A stretch of 13,192 nt of DNA from Asterionellopsis glacialis (Eukaryota > Bacillariophyta > Plagiogrammaphyceae > Rhaphoneidales > Asterionellopsidaceae): positions 1-13,192 of the forward strand of contig WKLE02003028.1 in NCBI GenBank assembly GCA_014885115.2. Direction: 5' to 3'. Under the pieces are notes generated by a model. The model was not told the DNA's origin, ran no database searches, and saw nothing but the letters and a program-made list of their open reading frames with translations. Positions 1 through 7,408 of this stretch are shown here, in pieces (the stretch's first letter is position 1; each line of letters opens with the position of its first letter). The position numbers were made by a program, and so were the translations under genes.

Positions 1-558
1 CCAACGTACGCAGTTCTACATACACGGTCATTGCTGTAGAGCCCAGTAGGTGGAATCTCATTTCACCCGAAAGGTACCTTTTTCAGATGTACCGTACAGT
101 TACCAGGTACCAGGTACAGTTGCTTCTAAAAAGATGTAGGGTATGGGTACCGGAACTTGAACTTGGTAGGTCCTAGTACAGGTACCGGTGATAGGTATGT
201 TTGGGCGAAGGGTTTGACGATCAAATTTAAATGATTTGACATCATCGCTCTTCGTGATAGATGTGTCATCCTTTTTTCTCTCTTGCCGTGTATGTATATA
301 CTGGGTATCGTGGTACCTGGTACTTGGTACCTTACCTGGTATGGTACTCACTAACGCCTGACGCACAACGGGATGACGACTTTCATCAAACCACAATCCT
401 CATCCCACACGTCGTTTTCTCACTTTAGTGACCTCGCACATGTAACCTTCACACCAGCAACTGTAACTCAACCACTACACTTTAAAACAAGGTTGTCATA
501 CTCAAATTCACACCGTTCCCTTTCTTTAATCATTACGGACAAAACACACATTTGACAA
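1..558. other. Left-edge intergenic region and 5' leader of the acyltransferase gene
   Basis: I see no supportable gene here. Positions about 71-345 carry a palindromic TACCTGG/GGTACC repeat cluster, listed separately. The stretch from about 360 to 558 is A/C-rich with few G, like the leaders of other genes in this window, and is probably promoter and 5' untranslated region. An ATG at 373 opens a 60-codon frame whose stop (553-555) lies three bases before the acyltransferase ATG. Its composition (T, S and H-rich) gives no sign of a conserved protein. A minus-strand open frame at 100-396 is made largely of the repeat and is not believed to be a gene. Confidence 0.6.
71..345. repeat. Fold-back-like TACCTGG/GGTACC repeat, copy A
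   Basis: Positions 101-117 read as overlapping TACCAGG units. Positions 313-329 match the reverse complement of that segment at 16 of 17 bases, so the two ends could pair across about 195 bp. Further GGTACC or GGTACCGG sites lie between and around them (73-78, about 147, about 181, 312-317, 326-331). This looks like a small inverted-repeat or degraded MITE-like element. No transposase frame is present. I could not identify target-site duplications, so the outer limits are approximate. The same words recur at 2254-2267 and 6418-6873. Confidence 0.5.
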
Positions 559-1854
559 ATGGTGAAATCTTCCATCTATTCATCACTATTCCTTTTAGTG
601 GCGTCGTCATTCGGTGTGGACGGGTTTTCAGGAGCATCGCACTCAGGAATTAGCCCCAAAACATGTCTAACCGGCACGAAGACACCAGCTGCATGTACGA
701 ATCTTTTTCCTTCTCGATCGAAGATCAGCTTGAGCGCTGCATCAGCTGTAGCTTCTACAAGCTCAGGAGGTGATGATTCCACTGGATTAACCCCTGCAGA
801 ACTAAAGCAGAAAAGTGAAATTGAAAATATCAGAAAAGAAGGAGGATTCACTGCGTTCAAAACAAAGTATGGAGCTTTGAATCTTTACGCGATTTTTTAT
901 GGCATAATCGCTATTGGTCTTGGATTCGTTTGGTATGCAGCGCTAACTTTGACACATATGCTTTATTTTATCACTGGGGGACGCATTGATAAACACGTGA
1001 GTATTCATGATGAGCATTGGTCGTGATGTAGATTCATTGGTTGAAGAAGTGTAATCAATTGTTCAGATTCTCATAAACTCTGAAACTCTATTTTTCTCTA
1101 TTTCTAGCGTAAGATACCGGTGCTTATCAGCCATGTGTGGGGATTATGTCTTACGAAACTTACCGGACAGTATCCAAAGATAGAAGGTCGGGAAAACCTT
1201 AACAAGCTGTTCAAGCAGTAAGTACATCATTATCGACCGCCACTATCAAATAAAATTATATCTGAGTAGCAGTAACTAATGTTTATTTTCCATCATTATA
1301 TATATGTGCGAATTTTAAGGCATCGAGGTGCGATGATTGTTGCGAATCATGTATCTTGGATGGACATTCCATGGGTTGCACTATCAATCGGTTGGAGAAA
1401 TTATAAAATGGTGGCAAAGAAAGAACTTTTGAAGGTACCAATCCTCGGCAAAGCAATATCACTCGGAGGAAATATTATTGTCGATCGTACAAATCGTAGG
1501 TCGCAGCTATTGACGCTAAAGTCAGGCATTCAGGCACTAAAGGATGGATTGTATCTTGTCACTTTCCCGGAAGGTACCCGATCCAAAAATGGCAGAGTAA
1601 GCGAGTTCAAGAATGGAGCTTTCAAAATGGCCCACAAAAACAAAAGCCCCGTTGTACCCATTTCGATTGTTGGAGGAATCGATGTAAACCCGCCCAACTG
1701 GATGTTTCCTCTCAGGCCTGGATTTGGAGTTGCAAAAGTTGTTGTCCACGAACCTGTGGAATCGGATGGAATAAGTGAGGAAGAACTGGGCGCGACAGTT
1801 CGAAAAGCTATCATTGGTGGCCTTCCAGAGAAACAGCGCCCCTTGTCAGAGTAG
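559..1854 (+). CDS. Plastidial 1-acyl-sn-glycerol-3-phosphate acyltransferase (LPAAT, PlsC family), three exons
   Basis: Exons are 559-996, 1108-1217 and 1320-1854 (introns GTGAGT...CTAG and GTAAGT...AAG), giving 360 residues. The second junction splits a Gln codon, and the join restores the expected run into the catalytic core. Residues 1-22 are a hydrophobic signal peptide ending before F23 (VDGF), followed by an S/T/A-rich transit-like stretch, which suggests plastid import. Residues about 106-135 form a hydrophobic membrane segment. The PlsC motifs are all present: NHVSWMD at 192-198 (catalytic H and D of NHx4D), FPEGTR at 265-270 (glycerophosphate binding) and VVPISI near 294-299. The family transfers an acyl chain from acyl-ACP or acyl-CoA to lysophosphatidic acid, making phosphatidic acid for membrane lipids. 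The substrate donor cannot be read from sequence. Length and motif order resemble plant ATS2-type plastid enzymes. No odd residues were seen in the catalytic motifs. Confidence 0.9.
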
Positions 1855-2690
1855 GTCTATTATTAGGATGAATAATGAGTGTATCTCTTTCACATTTGTC
1901 GTGCGGGGTGTGGCATATTTCCTCACAAATAGAACCGATTGAACATTATTACTAAGCACATACATAGCAAGTATTATATCACATCATATAATTATACATG
2001 GACGTTCTGATTCGCGGATGAAATCTCTCGGGTACGAATAGTTAGCTTTTTAGCAACTTTTCTACATAATTCTTTCTTAGAGTAACTGTAGCACATCCTT
2101 ATCGAAGAAGGTTGGGAACCGGTAAGATCCACAATTGTATCTATTATTCTCTACAAATTATGTGGCTGCAAAACCATGGATTACCTACTTGTAGGCTGAC
2201 TGAAAAACTCTCTGGATCCTGTCTTAATGTTCTTCTACTGCATTATACGGAGAGTCCTACCTGGTATTCTGGAGAGAGGACTATCATCTACATTATGTGT
2301 GATACCATGACTGATACTATATTTTTGATTTGTGAAATGCTTTCTCAGTAATTTTCTTATTATTTTTCTTGCTAGACCTAAATCTACCGGTTTTGCACGG
2401 AATACTTTTTTCGGTCAAGTTGATCGGAGAAAATGATGTGATGACGTGGACATGAGCCGGCCATGGTATCGGCATCGTAGACTCAGTCACCGTCACGCAT
2501 GAGAGGTGCGTGTTATTTTTCCAGGCCTCTTTTTCTGTTCTGCATCCAGGCCATCTCACTTTTTCATCGAGGAAATCCATTACGCGACAGAATAAGAGTT
2601 GAGGCAGCAGCACCGAATCTCTTGGATCTTGGACAAACCAAATAAACTGTGAAACCAATTGAAAGCCAAGCAGAATTCAAATTGTTCAAA
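1855..2690. other. Intergenic region between acyltransferase and hydrolase genes
   Basis: This 836-bp stretch between two genes on the same strand should hold the 3' end of the acyltransferase transcript and the promoter of the hydrolase. It is A/T-rich up to about 2400. The open frames at 2112-2351 (+) and 2317-2658 (-) show no recognisable domain and biased, unconvincing composition. A single TCCTACCTGGTAT word at 2254-2267 belongs to the dispersed repeat family of the window. A TGACGT word lies at 2442-2447. Confidence 0.5.
2442..2447 (+). promoter_or_regulatory. TGACGT, possible bZIP/CRE-like element upstream of the hydrolase
   Basis: TGACGT followed by GG lies about 245 bp upstream of the hydrolase ATG. 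TGACGT-type elements are known in diatoms as CO2- and light-responsive sites bound by bZIP factors. A single six-base match is expected by chance every few kilobases, so this is only a candidate. Confidence 0.2.
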
Positions 2691-3758
2691 ATGAAGCTTG
2701 TGCTTGCAGTTTCTACAATTTTCGCCTGTATTCCTCATGTGGCATCCTTTAGCGTAGAACGACCGACTGTTATCCAAAGTCGTGATACATCACACCAAAA
2801 GAAGTTTTCGCTGCAAATGACTGACTCGGCGGTGACAGCTCCATCTGAATCAGCCGATAATGATGTTGCAGTGGGTTCTACTAAAAGACGCGTGGCAGTA
2901 TTATTGTGCCCTGCACAGTTTTGTGTACCGGTAGATTATGAGGACCTTTTTGGAGATTTGAAAACTCACCTCGAAGAATCCAACGATTCCGATGTTGATA
3001 TTGGCACTTGCCGTGTCGCTCCTCTCCCCCGAACAGAGTGGATTAAAGTGGCTCGTAACCTTCCAACGAAAGCGTTCCTTGACGCCCAACTTCCGGTACA
3101 CTCAACACTTGCTTGGTATTTCGAAGCCATGGAAAAAGGATTGGCCGACATTTTTGCTGCTGAAGGACCAGATGTGGAAATTGCTATTATTGGACATTCA
3201 ATTGGTGGTTGGGTAGCTCGCGCATTTCTCGGGGGATTAAGCGGTTCTTCTACTGGTGTATACCGTTTAGCACAAAAGCAATGCCGTTCGCTTGTAACTC
3301 TTGGTACACCCCATCTTTCACCCGATGGTGCTCTCGTCGACCAAACACGGGGTCTTCTCAAAGAAGTTGAACAAACAGAGGCTTGCACATCCCAAAGTCT
3401 TATGGAACGCGGCATTGATGTGACTTGCGTTGGGTCTAGTAGCCTAGATGGGAATATTTTTACTTCTGATATAGAGCAACTTGTGGCAGCGTCGTCGTAT
3501 TTCCCACTTCTGGGCCGACTTGGAGCAGATGTAAAAGGGGATGGTATTGTGCCAACAGCGTTAGCTTTCATGGACGGTGCCAGAAAAATCGAAATTGAAA
3601 AGTGCAGTATGACAGGGACTGCAGTGCGACATGCACATGTCCTTCCGACACCTTGGAATTTGATTGACGGGTCAGCTGCTTCGATTTCTTTGCCAACTGA
3701 GGATTTCGCTTGGTATGGTAGTGAAGGTGTAATTGGTCAATGGGCGAAACATCTGTGA
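2691..3758 (+). CDS. Plastid-type alpha/beta hydrolase (PGAP1/lipase-like), single exon
   Basis: The protein is 355 residues in one exon. The start is the ATG at 2691, because it opens directly into a signal peptide (about residues 1-19, ending VAS before F20). The frame stays open further upstream, but only to a GTG. Residues 20-65 are S/T-rich and transit-like, suggesting plastid targeting. The hydrolase fold begins near residue 66 with the beta strand RRVAVLLCP. The nucleophile elbow is GHSIGG at 168-173 (Ser170), followed by WVARAF. A TLGTPH motif at 203-208 is typical of PGAP1- and DUF676-like lipases. Asp284 in GDGIVP and His314 or His316 in RHAHVLPTPWN are the likely remaining triad members. 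This points to an esterase or lipase acting on a lipid or small ester. The actual substrate cannot be told. It stands alone, 836 bp after the acyltransferase and convergent with coronin. Confidence 0.8.
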   Translation: MKLVLAVSTIFACIPHVASFSVERPTVIQSRDTSHQKKFSLQMTDSAVTAPSESADNDVAVGSTKRRVAVLLCPAQFCVPVDYEDLFGDLKTHLEESNDSDVDIGTCRVAPLPRTEWIKVARNLPTKAFLDAQLPVHSTLAWYFEAMEKGLADIFAAEGPDVEIAIIGHSIGGWVARAFLGGLSGSSTGVYRLAQKQCRSLVTLGTPHLSPDGALVDQTRGLLKEVEQTEACTSQSLMERGIDVTCVGSSSLDGNIFTSDIEQLVAASSYFPLLGRLGADVKGDGIVPTALAFMDGARKIEIEKCSMTGTAVRHAHVLPTPWNLIDGSAASISLPTEDFAWYGSEGVIGQWAKHL

Positions 3759-4397
3759 GATCGGTTTTTTCGGCTCCTTTACAAAGACTTAAGGACAATA
3801 ATATATGTAAACAATATTAAAAAAAAAGTTTGAAGTATAGTGTATGGAAGCTTCGCATTATCAAAATTTTTGTTCCTCGGACCTTCGTGCTTTTTCATGT
3901 TTGATTATTGTTGCAATTGGCCTTACCCTCCAGAAGAACGACCCTCCCCGGATGAAATGAGGATACTTTACTACACTGTTGAGAAACTTGTGAAGTAAAT
4001 AAAAACTATATGGCGTGACAAACTTTCCACGTCATCAATTTTTCTCAAGTGGAAAGGAGAAGAAAAAATTAGCTGAAAAGTTTGTTTCCTTTTTCAAAAA
4101 AAACGTGGGGAAAATCAAACAATTTGAATATGCAATGACAAAAGATTGGTCACAATGTAGATTTCTTGTGTGTTTTCTAATAGTGTGATTTCTCTTCACC
4201 CGAAGAAAGGTTTTCTTTGTGTGACATGGAGTGTGAAGATGATGGTCTTTTCGAGTACAAATACAGTATATTTCCCACCAACTAATTCCTGATCCAAAAT
4301 CAGAGGAAATTGTTGTGTTTTCAAAATAATAACCAATGGTGCTGCAGTTGCGTGTGTTGCAACTGCGCCCGCTAATGATTAAACCTTGTTTTGTGCT
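3759..4397. other. Convergent 3' intergenic region, hydrolase and coronin
   Basis: This 639-bp gap between two convergent genes should contain both 3' untranslated regions. It has A-rich runs (about 3800-3830 and 4080-4100) and AATAAT-like words soon after the hydrolase stop, which may serve polyadenylation. I saw no open frame, RNA gene or repeat that I could support. Confidence 0.5.
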
Positions 4398-6163
4398 CTA
4401 CTTGAAAGTGATATGGTTATCTTTGAGTTTCTGTTCCAGGTATACAATTCTCTCCTTGGCTTCTTCTAACTCTTTCGCTAAAGTCGTGACTGACTTGAAG
4501 GTCTTCTTCTTTGCTCCTGCACCATTTGCCTTTGCCATTGCTGGGTTGAGACTTTGCTTGCATGGTTCCTTGGAGGATCCTCCAGCCCACTGTTCTGCTG
4601 TGTGAGCTGGTGTGGAGGAGCTGCAATCGGGGAAAATATCATCTTGGAAGGCATCAGACTTTCGAGGAACAGTGAATGTAAGGGGGTGGACACCTTGGGT
4701 GTTGGTGAGTTTGAGAATCCTGGCTGTCTCGCATTTCATTACATCAAGACCGCGCTTAGGAACCATGCATAGACCCTTTGCAGATTGCGTAGAGCGGAAT
4801 CCGTCATTCAACTTGTGCAGGTAAGGCGCTGAATCTTCAAATTCATACAATCGAATAATACCATCACCCTTGCCCGCAAGATAGAGAACGTTTGTGTCAC
4901 TGTCGAAGAGTGGAAGTAATGCTCCTGAAGCTGTATCAATTTTTTCGGTTACCAAAGGTTTGGCTGTATTTTTCAAGTCCCAAATTTTGACTTCTCGCGC
5001 GGCTGATTTCGATACACCTGTTGTCAAAAATTTTCCAGAATCACCGAGGTATGCCATTTTGACACTTTTGAATCCATCGTGAGGTGACTTTAGAGTGCTA
5101 GAGGCTGTACCCTCTCGTGGGTCCATGAATCGAATAAGTTTGTCTTTACAACTGGTAGCGAGCATATCTCCCCTGACGTCCCAGACCATGTCCTGTGTCA
5201 AATCACCCATTTCACCGTAAGAACTGATTTCTTCTCCCTTTTCGGTATCCCATACTTTGACAGTTTGGTCGGCGCTGGTACTGGCGAGGACATTGCTAGC
5301 CGTCGGGTGGAATCGCAAAAGAGTTACCTTCTTTCTATGTCCAACGAGATCTGTGAGACTTTCCGTGAGATTCGTACCCTTAAACGCGTTTCCGGATTTG
5401 TCGGTGGGTTCCCAGTCATCGGGAATTCCCCAAAGTTTGATGGTGGTATCTTCACTTGCAGTGGCAAGCATGGAATCATCAAAGGGGTTAAAGTCACAAT
5501 CAAGTACAGATCCAGTATGACCCTCGATAATCGGACATGTATGCGCATCGAAACGCCCGGGACGATCTAGCCTTCCGACAGCAACGGGTCCTCCACCACC
5601 AGCAAGCGAAATGGCAAAGTATTTAGCAGATGCCTTAATGTATTGTTGGTCACCCGTAACCGTGTTCAAACGATAGCCAGTGAAGCATTCCTAGATATTT
5701 CAAACAAGGCAATTATGAAGGGGAAACAGAAGATAAAATTAGAGTAAGAGACATGGTAGATTGGTTGGAGGAATAAAAGACTAATGACAGCATAAAAAGT
5801 ATAGGAGCCTTCGTCACTGTAGTCATTATTGTTGATGAATATACCCGAAAATATTCGATTGACCCGCCAATGACAGGGTCAAAATCCGTAGCTCGAGACA
5901 CTAAAAACACACCGTCATTCCCAGAGGATTTGCAATAAATTGTTTCATGATTAGCTTCCAAGCAACTGCCTCATCATGGTAACTTGGTCATCATTGACGC
6001 CTTCCAATAAAGTGCTCAATCAAACATAAACAAAGACAGCGCAAAGGTATCGCGCGGTCGTCATTCTAATCTATTCTCCAATTTGCCTTCCTTTGTGTCG
6101 TACCTCTGGTTTTGGGGGGTCACAAAAAACATGGCGATACTTGGATGTACGAAGTTTGAACAT
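4398..6163 (-). CDS. Coronin (short type), WD40 actin-binding protein, two exons
   Basis: Exon 1 is 6163-6104 (20 codons) and exon 2 is 5690-4398. The intron 6103-5691 begins GTACGA and ends CTAG at phase 0. The product is 450 residues. Exon 1 supplies the conserved basic N-terminus with SKYRHVF at residues 7-13, and the join gives KPEECFTGYR, as expected for coronins. WD40 repeats follow: about 77-108 (HTGSVLD...KLWGIP), 137-168 (HRKKVTL...KVWDTE) and 178-210 (ending RFMDPR), with later, more diverged blades and LYLAGKGDG at 289-297. The conserved post-propeller PRKSD...DIFPD lies at 362-375. A short linker and a coiled coil (about 418-447, LAKELEEAKERIVYLEQKL) close the protein, which is usual for trimer-forming short coronins. 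Coronins bind F-actin, bundle filaments and regulate Arp2/3 and cofilin in the cortical cytoplasm. No signal peptide is present, unlike all five other complete genes. Confidence 0.93.
5691..6103 (-). other. Coronin intron 1 (413 bp)
   Basis: This is the longest intron in the window. Its donor is GTACGA and its acceptor CTAG, read on the minus strand. A minus-strand open frame at 5713-5961 lies inside it. It resembles no known family and does not match the coronin N-terminus, which is fully accounted for by exon 1, so I treat it as intronic. I saw no RNA gene in it. Confidence 0.8.
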
Positions 6164-6417
6164 TGTTCTGCTGTCTGTTGAACCAATAGAACGGTTGCAG
6201 TCGCAGCAGAGCTCTTTGTGGTCTTTACTGTCCTCAAGTCAAGGTGACCGGCTAATTCAAAGTTGCCCACGGAGAGTTTTGTTGGTGCTTGGCGGTAGGC
6301 ACTCTACCAGCCTAACTTCGGGCTGCGTAACAATAACGGTCAAAACACAAACAAAAAGGCGGTAAACTGCGCCTGCTTGCTTTGGCGGGTGCTCTCTATC
6401 TCCCTTCATCTTGGGTC

Positions 6418-6873
6418 CTGGACTATCTGTCTGTACCTAGAGGACTATCTGGGTGCCAGGGCATACCTGTAAGTCCTAAGGACTACCTGGAACCCGGTCT
6501 ACCTGTACCAGGTACCTGGTACCGTAACTCTGCAGATCTATATATCCGAATACTTGCATCATCGTGATTTGGACGTGGACAAAAAAATGCGATCAATATT
6601 TTTATGGTATCTGATGGCATCATGGCAGGTAAGTATTCCCTGTACTGTTTCCTACACTGTGTATATAAGGTATTGATGTGTAAAAGGGGAAGATAGTATG
6701 TTGATATTACGTATGATTATAGATTATTTCATATTATTAAGGAGTAGGACTACCGGCGTAGGTCCGCCTACCGTCATTGCGAAGGCGGGCATAACTTTTA
6801 TCCCTCCCCAACATCATGACATCGTAGCATAAGAAGAGTACCTGGGTAGAGGACGATACCCGGTACCTGGTAT
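6418..6873. repeat. TACCTGG/GGTACC palindrome-rich repeat, copy B
   Basis: Three spaced copies of a GGACTAYCTG word lie at 6420-6429, 6442-6451 and 6480-6489. A perfect 16-base palindrome, TACCAGGTACCTGGTA, follows at 6506-6521. A second, nearly palindromic copy (ATACCCGGTACCTGGTAT) lies at 6856-6873, and a half-unit TTACCAGGTACGG at about 7006-7018. The words are the same as in copy A at 71-345, about 6 kb away. No coding potential for a transposase is present, and the limits are uncertain. Confidence 0.5.
6747..6789. other. Two adjacent GC-rich hairpins
   Basis: Positions 6747-6765 can fold as GGAC-TAC / GTA-G-GTCC with one bulged base. Positions 6763-6789 can fold as CCGCCT / AGGCGG around a 13-15-base loop. 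They share a few bases, so they may be alternatives. They are the most GC-rich feature of an otherwise A/T-rich gap. They do not form a tRNA cloverleaf that I can recognise. Confidence 0.3.
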
Positions 6874-7034
6874 GAATAGAACTACGTATATTCCCATAAA
6901 TATTTTATATATGTAGAATGTATATACTACTACTGATACCTAGGACATATTGCTCTTATAATCTACTCATATCATAGAGAAGCGAACACATTCTTTACGA
7001 TACCTTTACCAGGTACGGGAGTAAAGAAAATATG

Positions 7035-7040
7035 CACGTG
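7035..7040. promoter_or_regulatory. CACGTG G-box upstream of the NTT gene
   Basis: This palindromic CACGTG lies about 370 bp upstream of the translocase ATG. It is followed by further CGTG words (7050-7053 and within 7061-7076) and a CCAAT word at 7081-7085. G-boxes are bHLH and bZIP sites in many eukaryotes, including light-regulated promoters. Function here is inferred only from position and clustering. Confidence 0.3.
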
Positions 7041-7408
7041 CGCAAGCTCGCGTGAATGGTGTGCGTGCGTACGTGTGGAACCAATCATGGCAAAGGCTTT
7101 TTGCACCAACCTTCCTCGCAAACGATACAGAAACGAAAAGACACATCAAAAAAGAGAACCGGGGGCTCGTCACTCGTCAGTCTGATGTCTTTATGATGTG
7201 TACTCGTATCTTTACTACTGGCTTTTGACAACCACTGTTCTTCTTCTCTCCAAAGGACGCATTAACGATACATCAATTAATTCGTCCATTCAAACACACT
7301 CGTACTTCTCTCGAATCCATCAACCTTGTGTGCCACACACATAACCATCATCATCTATCAAGCTAACAAGCTACGTATATTCTATTCTCTGTAATTGTCT
7401 TTAAAACA

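Larger units (their letters stand above)
6164..7408. other. Divergent intergenic region between coronin and the NTT translocase
   Basis: This 1245-bp region must hold both promoters. It has no convincing gene; the short frames at 6093-6365 and 6382-6567 are unconserved, and the second is built on repeat sequence. From 6418 to 6530 and at 6838-6873 it carries the second cluster of the TACCTGG/GGTACC repeat. Two adjacent hairpins lie at 6747-6789. A CACGTG G-box, an alternating purine-pyrimidine run and a CCAAT word (7081-7085) lie at 7035-7085. From about 7250 to 7408 the sequence becomes C/A/T-rich with repeated CAT/CATC, like a 5' leader, ending AAAACA before the NTT ATG. Confidence 0.55.

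Noticed and set aside
100..396. 98-codon minus-strand frame at the left edge
   Set aside because: The frame is composed largely of the GGTACC repeat (runs of YQVQVPVP) and has no family resemblance.
2112..2351. 79-codon plus-strand frame between the acyltransferase and hydrolase
   Set aside because: It has no motif, no plausible splice partner and unusual residue composition. It contains a copy of the dispersed repeat.
2966..3571. 201-codon minus-strand open frame
   Set aside because: It is wholly antisense to the hydrolase, has no recognisable motif and reads as a shadow of the sense codon usage.
5713..5961. 82-codon minus-strand frame in the coronin intron
   Set aside because: I considered it as the missing coronin N-terminus, but it lacks the SKYRHVF motif, which is found at 6163-6104 with a correct splice.
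6280..6330. tRNA-like fold around a TTCGGGCT word
   Set aside because: Only a four-pair stem can be drawn. Acceptor, D and anticodon arms could not be built.
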